DNA from: Lucinisca nassula
Lineage: Eukaryota; Mollusca; Bivalvia; Lucinida; Lucinidae
Direction of reading: 5' to 3'
Length of the DNA: 64,000 bases
Assembly (NCBI GenBank): GCA_963580285.1
Contig: OY757011.1
Coordinates: forward strand, 202,447,644-202,511,643
Shown here: in pieces, positions 1-9,925 of the stretch
Numbering within the stretch: the first letter of the stretch is position 1
Layout: the number at the start of each line of letters is the position of its first letter
Made by a program: the position numbers and the translations under genes
Notes under the pieces: model-generated
The model's input: only the letters and a program-made list of their open reading frames with translations
Databases searched by the model: none
What the model was told of the DNA's origin: nothing

Positions 1-61
1 ATTTGATTGGTTGATAGACATGAATGGGTGTGGCTTAAATGAATATTCAGCAAGATAAGGG
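1..61. repeat. TTAA-I MITE, right end only (cut by window edge)
   Basis: The right terminus (AGCAAGATAAGGG followed by TTAA at 62-65) and the subterminal sequence match complete TTAA-I copies such as 28573-28776. The left part lies outside the window. Confidence 0.7.
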
Positions 62-203
62 TTAATTTTGATATGCTACAAGACTGGTGTGTCTTACTCT
101 CCTTATGAAAACACATCTGCTAAAACAATGTCTTTCATATCTGTAGGTCTAGTATGTTGCAGATGATTTTTTTTTATATTGTCTTGTACCTAAGCCGAAC
201 ATA

Positions 204-550
204 CAGTAAAACTTCGATGGCTCGAACACTGATGGCTCGTTTACCATGGATGTGTCGAACCCATTCTTGAGCCCCTAGCGAAATCCTCTACATAAGACAT
301 AGTGGGGGATAATTAAGGAGAATTTAGTCTTTTATCTTGCAGAGGTATGCTGTGTGTACTCATTAGAATCGCCTCGATGAGGCGATTCTTATGAGTACAC
401 ACAGCATACATTTTCATTATAGAACACCGAAAAGATATCTAAAAGTACCTCGTAATGCATCCTGACAGTCACCCTCAGTGGCTTGAACTACCCCTGTCTC
501 GAACAGATTTTCGAGGTCCCAAAGGTGTTCGAGCCATTGAAGTTCGACTG
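204..550. mobile_element. pogo/Tigger-like MITE, complete
   Basis: Non-autonomous DNA element of 347 bp flanked by TA on both sides (202-203, 551-552). The inverted termini read CAGTAAAACTTCGATGGCTC and its imperfect reverse complement ending in CGACTG. The TA target and CAGT start are typical of Tc1/mariner-pogo (Tigger) elements. Its centre (about 350-412) is a long hairpin around GAATCGCCTCGATGAGGCGA, related to the hairpin of the FB foldback families. Confidence 0.85.
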
Positions 551-639
551 TAGTTTGCAGATGCTCAGTAGAACTGCCTCATTGAGGTGGTTATTAAAGT
601 ACCCAGTCAATATTTTTAAGCAAAATAAGGATTCTACCA

Positions 640-845
640 TAATGACCCTTTATATTGGGACAAATAGGCATAAGCAAACAGTACAGACCCAGATCAGACT
701 GATTAGAGTCTACACTGTTTGCCATTCCGACTGCACTTTTCGTCTCCTTGCTGGATCATGAAACAAATTTGTTAAGATTTTAGGAGAATTACAGCAAGTC
801 CTCAAGATTTCTGAATTATAGGATTTTTATATTAATGTATATCCA
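640..845. repeat. hairpin element carrying the H1 module, third terminal type (family C)
   Basis: Recognisable by ATTGGGACAAATAGGC, an imperfect inverted core around CCCAGATCAGACTG, then GCTGGATCATGAAAC and an AT-rich tail. Relatives lie at 2711-2933, 21110-21300 and 29975-30235. No clear target duplication is visible. Confidence 0.55.
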
Positions 846-1010
846 TCTCTATATATAATGGGGTTTACAAGGGTACATATTACATAGACTTATTAACATG
901 ATTTGTGCAGTGTATCATGTGTAATGCATATAAGCATAAGTAGAGAGTTATTATGACCCAGAGATTTGAGTACCCATGATCTATGTTTTTGTTCCACAGA
1001 AAAGAAAGTA

Positions 1011-1355
1011 CAGTCGAAACTTCAATAGCTCGAACACCTTGGGACCTCGAAAATCTATTCGAGACGGGTAGTTCGAGCCACTGAGGGTTACTGTCAGGAG
1101 GCATAACGTGATATTTTTAAACATCCTTTCGGTGTTCTATAATGAAAATGTATGCTGTGTGTACTCCTTAAAATCGCCTCACCGAGGCGATTCTAATGAG
1201 TACACACAGCATACATTTGCAAGATAAAAGACTAAAATGTCCTTAATTAGCCCCCACGTTTTCTTATGTAGAGGATTTCACTAGGGGCTTAAGAATGGGT
1301 TTGACACATCCATGGTAAACGAGCCATCGGTGTTCGAGGCATCGAAGTTCTGCTG
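1011..1355. mobile_element. pogo/Tigger-like MITE, complete, opposite orientation to the copy at 204
   Basis: 345 bp flanked by TA (1009-1010, 1356-1357), termini CAGTCGAAACTTCAATAGCT and GCATCGAAGTTCTGCTG. It is a full-length relative of 204-550, inverted, with the same central hairpin (about 1148-1215). Confidence 0.85.
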
Positions 1356-1452
1356 TAATGTGTATTCTTGTTAACCCTAATTTGCTCTTTGTACAAAGGG
1401 GTTTACGCACCCAGGTATTTATTGCACAGACTTGTTAAAGTGATAATTATTA

Positions 1453-2663
1453 AGAGGGCAAACCAATTATTAACCAGCCTATCCCATTTCCAATTAAGCA
1501 AGACAACCAAGATTTTCATGCATGTTTTAGGCATGAGAGAAAAATTGCACCCTTATCATGTCATTCACTCATAAGACATGGCTATTGATGCAAAAGCAAG
1601 TTTTTCCTCAAAAGTTGAGAACCGTGCTGTAATTCAGTACCTGTATTTGAAAGGGAAAACAGGTCAGGAAATAAATTGCGAGTTGACAAATGTTTGTGGG
1701 TCTTCTGCACCATCGTATACACAAGTTAAATTCGGGGTTGGTGAATTTTAACGCAATAGAACATCTTAAGAAGACGAAACCAGATCTGGACACCCATCAG
1801 ATGCCACCGATGAAGAAATGTGTAACAAAGTACGAGATCTGGTGTCCTCTGACAGACAAATTAAGTTGGAAGAAATAGCGAATGCATTACACAATTCACA
1901 TAATAGCATTTCAACAATTTACATGATCGCCTGGGTATGCATCAGCTAACAGCCCTTTGAGTCCAAAATCCCTTAGCGACAAGCAAATGGCAACCAGTAT
2001 GCAGTGAATTGTTGAAGCGGTTTAGGTCAAAGGAAGATGATTTTCTTTCATGCTTGGTGACTGTAGATGAGACCAGCTGTGTCCATTATTGAGCCAGAGA
2101 ATAAAACTCAAAAGTCGCCAGTGGATATGGTCTGGGTCTCCAAGGCCAAAGAAGTTCAAAATGCAACCCTCATGGTAACTGTATTTTGGTACGCACAAGG
2201 CATTATTATGTTGGACTTTCTAGCAAAGAAAACTATAATAACATTTGCATATTGTGTAAATTTGCTCGACCAACTGAGAACTACTCTCCATAGGGATTCT
2301 GCTCCGAAAGGACAATGCAAGAGTCCACACTTGCAAAATTGCAATGGATACTGTTGGACGGAATAGGTACGAGCTAATGCCGCAGCCCACCTATTCTTCT
2401 GAGTTAGCTTTTAGTGACTATTCCTATTCCCAAACTTGAAAAAGGATATCTATGGATGTCATATCAGGTTTAATGAAGAAGTCATAGTGGCAGTTGAGGA
2501 GTGCGTCAGAGCAAGGATTCTGGCTTCTTCAGTTCTGGGCTGATGGCACTGGAACAGCATTGGTCCCAGTGTATCATTCTAGAGTGCAATTAATTAAAAC
2601 AAGAAGAGATCGATCTCACCCAGAAATAAGTTAGGCTGATTTTTTTTCATTGGCTCACCCTTG
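1453..2663 (+). pseudogene. mariner (DD34D) transposase element, decayed but near full length
   Basis: The termini are related to the better copy at 50652-51767: AGAGGGC at the left and CACCCTTG at the right, each next to TA. Reading begins near 1579 (MAIDAKASFSSKVE). Recognisable pieces include a TVDET motif near 2062-2076 (first catalytic Asp) and the block MLDFLAKKTIITFAYCVNLL (near 2208). Frameshifts and stops separate the blocks, so it cannot encode a transposase. Compared with the second copy it keeps about 95 bp in the middle of the catalytic domain, so its length (1211 bp) is closer to ancestral. Confidence 0.85.
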
Positions 2664-2710
2664 TATTTCATATTCAGTACTTTGACAACCACACTACAAA
2701 GACAACATTT

Positions 2711-2933
2711 GCCGTAATGATCCTAAGAATTGGGCCAGACAGGCATAAGCAAACAGTGCATACCCAGATCAGGCTGCTCCTGAAGGAGAGTCTGATCAAG
2801 GTCTACACTGTTTGCCATTCAGTCTGCATCTTTTGGACTACCGGTACTTGCTGGATTGTGAAACAAATTTGTTCCTTTTTTTTTAGAATGACAGCAAGCC
2901 CTTAAGGTGTCGAAATTTTAGGATGTTTATGGT
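2711..2933. repeat. family C hairpin element with H1 module
   Basis: Contains ATTGGGCCAGACAGGC, the inverted core of CCAGATCAGGCTGCTCC and GAGTCTGATCAAGGTC, then TTGCTGGATTGTGAAAC. It matches 640-845 and 29975-30235. Confidence 0.6.
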
Positions 2934-2989
2934 AGGCAGCCCTAGGAATGGCACTAACCCATTTTATACTATTGAATGTTCTGCCTTAT

Positions 2990-3194
2990 CCTTTAACCTG
3001 CTGAATATTCAATAAAGCCACACTCATTTCTGACTTTGAACCAATCAGATTACTTGATACAGCTTATTTCTACATATTCATAAACTGAATGTCAAACTGT
3101 GTAGATCCTGATCAGATGGCTTCTTCAGAAGCCATCTGATCTGGATCTACACTGTTTGCAAAGATAGGGCTTGTCGCCTACAGCAGGGTAAAGG
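2990..3194. mobile_element. TTAA-I MITE with TTAT flanks
   Basis: 205 bp with termini CCTTTAACCTGCTG and CAGCAGGGTAAAGG. The direct flanks are TTAT on both sides (2986-2989, 3195-3198) instead of the usual TTAA. A central inverted repeat (GATCAGATGGCTTC / GAAGCCATCTGATC) is the H1 hairpin. It lies in PLBD-like intron sequence 180 bp before the first exon in the window. Confidence 0.8.
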
Positions 3195-3376
3195 TTATAC
3201 ACATATACACCAGTAGCCCATTTCTGAATTTAGGGGTGTTGAATTGTTTTTTAGATTTTATTTAGAAATTGGCTTAACTTTTTACAAGTAGTAAATGTCC
3301 TGATGTGGACCTGTACTTTGTGACAATATCCTCTATAAAATGGGTTGATTCTACTGTATTTCTATGACTGTTTCAG

Positions 3377-3577
3377 GTTTTCTAGAATCTTTAGATGATT
3401 TCTACCTGCTGGGAAGTCAGATGGTAATGCTACAGACCACTAACAATGTGTTCAACACATCTCTATATGAACTGGTGAGCCCAAAATCTCTTCTGGCCTG
3501 GCAGAGGGTTAGGGTAGCAAATATGATGGCTCACAGTGGTGAAGAATGGGCAAAAACTCTGGCTCAACAAAATTCAG
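3377..3577 (+). CDS. phospholipase B-like protein (PLBD1-like), internal exon
   Basis: First exon visible here of a phospholipase B-like gene. This N-terminal nucleophile hydrolase family is lysosomal or secreted and is thought to remove acyl chains from glycerophospholipids; that activity is family knowledge, not shown here. The exon encodes [17 protein letters not shown], then [11 protein letters not shown] (an N-glycosylation sequon, NTS) and [18 protein letters not shown], all strongly PLBD1-like. The acceptor is TTTCAG ending at 3376; the donor is GTACTT from 3578. It starts with two bases of a glycine codon and ends in phase 1, which fits the next exon. The five exons total 818 nt (about 272 codons), roughly the C-terminal half of a typical 550-residue member. 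The catalytic cysteine exon lies upstream of the window. Confidence 0.93.
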
Positions 3578-3666
3578 GTACTTTATGATAACACAGCATT
3601 CTGTGTAACATAGTGCTTTCTTTCTTATCTTCAAAATGGTTATTTTTCTGATCAGAAAATGTCATC

Positions 3667-3950
3667 ACGAAAACAATCCTATATAGTTTTGACACCGTTG
3701 AACCCCACTTTTATACAGTAAAACTTGGGGTTTACAGGGGTAAACCTTATTGTTCTTATTTGTGCTCTAAAATATAGATTGAGGGTATTTGTTAGAACCG
3801 CCTCGATGAGGCGGTTCTAACGAGCACACACATTCTATATTTTGAGCAGAAATAAGAAAAAATTCACAATTTTTCATCTTAAAATTTTCATTTTTTCGGT
3901 GATAAAAGTTACAATGTATTTCAGGGGTATTTGTACAGGCATGTTTTCGT
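3667..3950. mobile_element. FB-A foldback MITE, complete
   Basis: Termini ACGAAAACAATCCTATA and ...CAGGCATGTTTTCGT form an inverted pair. Inside are AACCCCACTTTTATACAG and a long hairpin around GAACCGCCTCGATGAGGCGG (about 3790-3835). The same arrangement occurs at 24713-25007 and 49866-50142. The target duplication is not clear. Confidence 0.75.
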
Positions 3951-4110
3951 AATGTGATAATGTTCTTATTTATACTCCAAACATAAGTGATGATAGCCTC
4001 ATTGAGGTTGTTTTAACAAGTACACATTACCCTTGTAAACCAAAGTTTTCTCTATACACAGTAATGTTTACAGGGATCTTCTTTACATGACCTGGTAACA
4101 TGATGACTTT
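3951..4110. repeat. FB-B foldback fragment
   Basis: Degenerate piece with GATAGCCTCATTGAGGTTG and a displaced AACCCC-like arm directly after the FB-A copy. No intact termini. Confidence 0.45.
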
Positions 4111-4258
4111 GTTTCTTTTTGTATCCTTTTGACACTTTGTTATACATTACTTAGGTTAAATATATTTTGAAGATTTTTGCATTCTCAACTAGCTGTGAAT
4201 ATAAAAGTAAGTCAGTCAGTGCTTTTACACATCCAATTTTCACTTATATCATGTTAAC

Positions 4259-4753
4259 AAAGTAGAAGTAAAACAAAGATCAGGAATCAATACAATTAAC
4301 TTACTCCACCCATCAAAGACACCAAAGGGAAACAAACACAAACATGAAGCGAGCAGACCATAATGGAAACCTAAACAAAGGATGGCCATAAGGACAGTTA
4401 CTTTCCCACAAAATGGCCAAATGGCCATCCAAAATAAAAAGACACAAGTGATACACACAGTAAGTAGTAACAAACAACAACATAAATAAACCGCCACAGA
4501 AGAACCGCCTTGGAACGGTCAGTGGAAAGAATTCCACTGGGGGGCTTAAATCGATTTTACATGGCCATAATCCTCACCCTTACCTCAGTCGCGGTATACA
4601 CTAATTTTGTTTAGTCCGCATGAAGGCTTCCTAACTCATCAGTGTAACATCTCCGAGAAAATACAAATAAAAAAACTACAGAGATGAAACAAGGTTGAGG
4701 ACTCGACAGCACACAACAACAAAATTGCTGGAGCAAAAGAAAACCAACAGTTA
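4259..4753 (-). mobile_element. PLE 3'-end fragment (5'-truncated)
   Basis: Begins at the shared element end AAGTAGAAGTAAAAC and continues through CCGCCTTGGAACGGTCAGTG and GGGCTTAAATCGATTTTAC, as in the RT-bearing copy 32670-34506. The other end is truncated before the RT. The minus strand keeps a hydrophobic reading frame (4249-4497) that aligns in frame with one in the longer copy. Confidence 0.75.
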
Positions 4754-4978
4754 GACAAGTCTATGCATGTATAATGGATTGAAGATGTAGTTATGGAACC
4801 CAAGCCAGAATCCAAACCCATAAATATGTCAATGGATGACGAAACAGAATGATCAGATCAACAGAAATAGACCCCAGAATGAAGGGTGTAATGATAGTAA
4901 GCATTACTTGGTTAGTAAGCTTCACCAACCATGCCTATCAGCCTGAACTAAGGAAATGTGAGGAGAAGCGTATATCTG

Positions 4979-5221
4979 GAGCCAGTTGTTCAAAGCATCG
5001 TTAGCTTAACGAGCTCGTTAGTGGTCATATTGTTAACTCTTCTAGCAAGTACAATATCGTAAATTTTGGTATTTTTGCTGGAAAAATGTGAGCAGCTTTT
5101 GCGTCAGCAAAAGCTGCTCACATTTTTTCAGCAAAAATTTCAGCATATTTACCATATTTAATGATTCAAGTTTTAACGATACGTTAACTAACGACGTCGT
5201 TAGTTTTGAACAACTGGCCCC
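4979..5221. mobile_element. palindromic MITE with GCCAGTTGTTCAAA termini, complete
   Basis: Inverted termini GCCAGTTGTTCAAAGC and GTTTTGAACAACTGGC enclose paired GAGCTCGTTAG / ACGTCGTTAG blocks and a central hairpin (AGCAGCTTTTGCGTCAGCAA). Relatives are at 23041-23362 and 52092-52330. The superfamily cannot be decided from one short flank. Confidence 0.75.
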
Positions 5222-5224
5222 TGG

Positions 5225-6110
5225 GATTTTGGAAGTCTGCTAATTGCTTTTCATTGGCTAAGATGTCAGAAACAATTCTGGCCACTTCGACATTGTAGAG
5301 ATTTACCAGATCATGATGTCTGCCATAGAACTTCTTAAATGTTTTTTACCAGTTGTGTTTGTTTTTTTTTGGCTGAACAACCTTGTAGTGAGCACTTTCC
5401 CACTCCATGAAGTCCCGATAATTTGAGAAGCCCTAATAATTTGAGAAGACCTGATAATTTGAATCGGCTCTGGTATAATAGATTAACTGTGCAACATAAA
5501 TGCTATATGCTGGTGCAGAAGGGATATTAAGATAGATGAATTCCAAATACTCTACAAATTCTGTATTTTGACAGAGACAATACAGTGTCTATATATCTGT
5601 ACGCAAAATTGAATTGTTGTGCAAGGTGTTTCTTTCCTGCTTTGAGGAGACTTTGTACAAACTCTGTCCCATATGAGTATCGAAACAAATTGGCAAGCAA
5701 CATGCACAGTTGGTACCCATTGGTTTGCTGATTGATTGTTTATTGCAATATCCATCCCCTGAACTCAACAAAAATATTGTCATTTAAATAATCCAGCATC
5801 TGTATGACATCTGCACCTGAGTATTTTTGTGGTGCCTCAGAGTGATCCTGAATGAAGTATGTAGCCAATGACTGGATACTGGAAGCCACAGTTATATGGG
5901 CGAGACATGTTTGATAATTTCCTTAAATTTATGTTTCCATTTATCATGAGGAATAGTTGTATAGGGAGTAGAGATATCAAAATTATTTATTCTGTTGACA
6001 GAATTAAGTGATTGTGCCTTTAGGATTTCTAAAAGCTCTTTGAAGTTTTTCTGGATCCATAACACCACTCCTCTTTGAATTTTTTCAGTATCCACATCTG
6101 ATTAACACCT
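5225..6110 (-). pseudogene. Penelope-like reverse transcriptase remnant
   Basis: Minus-strand pieces in broken frames read as a PLE-type RT: FKELLEILKAQSLNSVNRIN then FDISTPYTTIPHDKWK (near 6095-5892), PMGTNCA (near 5725) with downstream decay, and a C-terminal block resembling KFYGRHHDLVNLYNVE (near 5355-5300). Several frameshifts separate them. It is a different, older lineage from the copy at 32670-34506. It sits in intron 1 of the PLBD-like gene, antisense to it. Confidence 0.7.
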
Positions 6111-6223
6111 CCTGGCTAAAGAGAACACACAGTATCTGTTCGATATTTACAATACTTGTAAGAAAAAAAATCACAAATTTTTCTCAGAAAAGTTATTTTT
6201 AGAAACACGAATAAAAGCATTAA

Positions 6224-6428
6224 CCTTTACCCTGCTGTAGGCGACAAGCCCTATCTTTGCAAACAGTGTAGATCCAGATCAGATGGCTTCTGAAGAAGCC
6301 ATCTGATCAGGATCTACACAGTTTGACATTCAGTTTATGAATATGTAGAAATAAGCTGCATCAAGTAATCTGATTGGTTCAAAGTCAGAAATAAGTGTGG
6401 ATTAATTGAATATTCAGCAGGTTAAAGG
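6224..6428. mobile_element. TTAA-I MITE, complete
   Basis: 205 bp, TTAA on both sides (6220-6223, 6429-6432). Termini CCTTTACCCTGCTG and CAGGTTAAAGG, central H1 hairpin GATGGCTTCTGAAGAAGCC. The TTAA duplication and CC-start are piggyBac-like. Confidence 0.85.
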
Positions 6429-6731
6429 TTAAATTCCTAGGTTATGTTACCATAATGCTATGTAATCAGCCGCCAGCAAAACCCCACTTCATAAAGAGAA
6501 AACATGGTATTTCAATGGCAAACATTATTTTGTTAGTAGTTTGAAGGGACACTCAAAATCTGTGGAAGCATGTTATAGAAGAACACTTTCACAATGTTTC
6601 ATCTGAAAACTTCCATTCCTAGGACCATAAAGATAAGGTCTTTCTGGCACCAGGCCATACTGCTGTGCAGTTATGCTGCTAGTTTTTAGTCTGAAGAAAA
6701 GAGCACACATTTTCGAATGCTCAATCATTAC

Positions 6732-7107
6732 AAAGTAGAAGTAAAACAAAGATCAGGAATTGATACAATTAACTTACTCCATCCATAAAAGACACCAAAG
6801 GGAAAGAAATACAAACATTAAGCGACCAGACCATAATGGAAACCTAAACAAAGGAAGGCCATATGGACAGTTACTTTCCCACAAAATGGCCATATGGCCA
6901 TCCAAAATTAAAAGACACAAGTGATACACACAGTAAGTAACAAACAACAACATAAATAAATCGCCACAGAAGAGCCGCCTTGGAACGGTCAGTGGAAGAT
7001 TTCCACTGGGGGGCTTAAATCGATTTTACGTGGCCACAATCCTCGCCCTTACTTCCGTCGCGATTTAGACAAAAAATTTTGTTCAGTCCGCATGAAGGCC
7101 TCCTAAC
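6732..7107 (-). mobile_element. PLE 3'-end fragment (5'-truncated)
   Basis: Same shared end (AAAGTAGAAGTAAAAC) and body as 4259-4753 and 41588-42050, truncated after GTCCGCATGAAGGCCTCC. Its right edge lies only about 50 bp upstream of PLBD-like exon 7158, so it occupies the usual branch-point and acceptor neighbourhood of that intron. Confidence 0.8.
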
Positions 7108-7157
7108 ACTGTTTTGTTAGTATATGTTTGTGTTCTATATTCACAATCTTTTTTCAG

Positions 7158-7298
7158 GCACATACAATAATCAGTATATGGTGCTGGATTTGAAACAGAT
7201 AGAACTAAAGAAATCTATAAATCATGATGCATTATGGGTTGTAGAGCAGATTCCAGGCTATGTTGACTATGGTGATGTCACACTCATACTGAGAGATG
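7158..7298 (+). CDS. phospholipase B-like protein (PLBD1-like), internal exon
   Basis: Continues the reading frame from 3577: the split glycine codon gives NSGTYNNQYMVLDLKQIEL, a hallmark block of the family, followed by LWVVEQIPGYVDYGDVTLIL. The acceptor is TTTTTTCAG (ending 7157), the donor GTAAGA (from 7299), phase 1 at both ends, length 141 nt. No frameshift or stop. Confidence 0.95.
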
Positions 7299-7353
7299 GT
7301 AAGATCTATGTTGGCTTGTTTTGAATGGCTAACATCCTTGTCATCATGTTTAA

Positions 7354-7735
7354 CCCATTGAGTATCAGAAACCCCAAAATGGGAAATTGGCAAACAGTGC
7401 AGATCCAGATCAGACACTGCAGAACGCTGCATCTGATCAAGGCCTCCACTGTTTGATAAAAGTTATGTCATTTTCCAAAAATATTTTATGAAGACACAAC
7501 CTGACACCCCTAAATTTTGCATGAACTCCTGCTATATATGAATTTTTCAATGAACTCCTGCTATATATTTGGTAGGAAAAGATTTAAAAAGAAGAGATAA
7601 CCCACTTCTGATGAGAACCCCCCAGAACAGCACATTTACAAACAGTGCAGGCCCAGATCAGATGGTGTAGAAATGCAGCCTCTGATCAGGTCCTTCACTG
7701 TTCGCAAAAAGTTAATAAATTTCTATAAATTACAC
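7354..7735. repeat. two adjacent TTAA-II MITE copies, degraded
   Basis: Left TTAA at 7350-7353, then CCCATTGAGTATCAGAAACC and an H1 hairpin (7386-7452). A second related unit starts near 7605 (AACCCACTTCTGATGAG) with its own H1 hairpin (7640-7700). The right ends are eroded. Confidence 0.6.
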
Positions 7736-8566
7736 AACTTGACTGATATTTCCTAGGGTTGACCCTCCTCTCCTGGGTTTGATCTAACTGGTGGTTTTCT
7801 TCTGCTCTGACGTTGGATTGTTGCTGAGTCCTCAACCCTGAGTCATGATAATATTAATCTATACATAACCATTTTACCATGTATTATATCATGACTCACT
7901 GTTGAGCTAGAAAGCCTCCATGCGGATCAATTTGTTATTGTTATTTTGTTTGATACTGTACTGGAACTGAAAGTGAGGGTTGAAATTTTATAAACTCTTT
8001 GAGTTGAAACCCCACATCACTACTGACCATCCCAAGGCGGTCATTCTTTTGCAGTGTCTTATTTGTTATTCGGCTTTGTGCCATTGGTTCATGTTTCTTC
8101 TGTTTTTGTGTGTGCCTCCGTGTCACTTTCTATAGGTGACTTGAGACGGCTGCGTTCTTAGATTGTGGCCTTTCCTGAGTGACCTTTTCTTACTAGTTTG
8201 ACACCCTTAGATTTTGAAGTAGACTCCGGTATACAGTTCAGTAAGATTCTGTTCAGTTGCAAAAGGGGTTAGCCCCCATGTACAGATAGTAAACAGGAAA
8301 GCCAGGTTTTGTTTCCAAATGTAGTCACCTTGGGGAAAATAACTGCACATCCATTCTGATGCTTGGATAAGCCTGCTCATATGAACCTTAGTGTCTGTAG
8401 GAAGATACAGTATATCCAAAGTTTCTATCTGGCATTACAGAGGCACAGAATGGTTGGTCTGATCCAACCTGGAAGATCTTGATGTTTTGTTCTACTATAT
8501 GTTTTGCATAGTGTAATATAATGATCTGGGGCTAGTCCTTCAAAACTAACAACAGCAGAACTGTAA
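7736..8566. other. intron stretch without recognisable features
   Basis: Intron 2 sequence. I see no reading frame with homology, no strong palindrome and no repeat shared with other parts of the window. Confidence 0.5.
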
Positions 8567-8826
8567 TGAATTGTTTACCATGGATGAGTCGAACCCATTC
8601 TTGAGTCAACAGGGAATTCATCCAAATACATAATAGGGATGATAAGGGTGATTCCTGCATTCTAATGAATACACACAGTTTACATTTATAATATAGAACA
8701 CCGAAAAGATATCACAAAATTATCTCCATTTTGCCTCCTGGTATGGCAATAATAGTAACCCTCCGTGGTGCAAACTACTCCTGTCTCAAACAAAGTTTCA
8801 TGGTTCCAACGGGGTTCGAGCCAACA
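8567..8826. repeat. pogo/Tigger-like MITE, decayed
   Basis: Retains GTTTACCATGGATGAGTCGA, ATAGAACACCGAAAAGATAT and GGTTCGAGCC-like blocks in the same order as 204-550, but the central hairpin is partly lost and no TA-flanked termini remain. Confidence 0.6.
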
Positions 8827-9058
8827 TGACAAAATTACCAGAGTATCAGATATTGTACTTACTAGACCAGTTAAAATTTTGACCACTAACAAGCTTGTTA
8901 AGCAAAAAATGATTATTTTCTTATATATGCCTACAGTATATATTGTAGGTGCCTGTTAAAAACTTCTTTTGAAGACATTCCTAAACAGAAACTGCAGTCC
9001 TTTTTCTACCTCACTGTATTCCTAGCCTTTCCATCTTTTAATTTCAGTTTGCAATATA

Positions 9059-9261
9059 CAGTAAAATTCCTATATTAAAACCAACTTTGGGACTGTTCAA
9101 AAGTGGTCTTAAACACCACTTTTGAACAGCCCCAAAGATGGTCCCTGACCATGGGACATTTGGCAGAAAACACAATGAAACATTAAGTACAGCCTTCAGA
9201 ATAAGCTTTTTAAAGCAGAATTAGTCTTAATTTTATGCAGCGGAATAGTGGAATTTTACCA
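9059..9261. mobile_element. second pogo-type MITE family, complete
   Basis: 203 bp between TA dinucleotides. Termini CAGTAAAATTCC and GGAATTTTACCA, internal palindrome AGTGGTCTTAAACACCACTT. A truncated relative with the better terminus GGAATTTTACTG is at 26640-26792. Confidence 0.7.
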
Positions 9262-9417
9262 TATTTCTTTACAAGGAGTAGTTGAAATTATGCTCCTATT
9301 ACATGGAACTTTGCACAGTGAAAACTCTGTATACCATTTATGTATTATGCTATAGGAAAGAATCCTTAGCTCAAGATGAGACAGATTTATTGAGATATTC
9401 AAGAGTATTTTATTTAA

Positions 9418-9653
9418 GGGGAATGGGAACACCTGCCAGATTTTTCTGCCATTTTTCAAAGGGAGACAACTTTTGGGACTTCCTGTTTGCTTTTCTATAA
9501 GCACTGTCCCACCAAAAAAGGGGTCTACTCATGAAGGAAAGAAGAATTTGCTCCTCAGGAGCAAATTCTTTCCTTTAAGAGTTTACCCCTATTGACATGG
9601 GTGACAAATCACTTTTGCAGGAGTTGCTTCCCCTGAAGGTGTTCCCATTCCCC
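9418..9653. mobile_element. TTAA-III MITE, complete
   Basis: 236 bp between TTAA (9414-9417, 9654-9657) with inverted termini GGGGAATGGGAACACCTGCC and GAAGGTGTTCCCATTCCCC. Central hairpin GAATTTGCTCCTCAGGAGCA. Relatives at 23635-23951, about 46010-46201, 14459-14850 and 57245-57455. Confidence 0.85.
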
Positions 9654-9740
9654 TTAATACTAAAAAAATCAAATGTACAAATGTCCATGGCAACATACCC
9701 TGAGTATTTGTTTCTTGGAGTAATATTGGAAATAATATAA

Positions 9741-9880
9741 TGTTATTAATCAAGTAATTTCGTATTGGCCCAGTTACAGGTCCAAGGTCTGCTGTATTGA
9801 CACGAGGCCGAAGGCCGAGGCCAATACAGCTGACCGAGGACCTGTAACTGGGCCAATACGAAATTACTTGATTAATGACA
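9741..9880. repeat. 140-bp near-perfect palindrome (foldback)
   Basis: The left arm starts TGTTATTAATCAAGTAATTT and the right arm is its near-exact reverse complement ending at 9880. Arms of about 60 bp meet at CGAGGCCGAAGGCCGAGG. No reading frame. Confidence 0.85.
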
Positions 9881-9925
9881 ATTTTATTAATTGACGCAAT
9901 TAAAAACATGATTTATGATTTTTAG

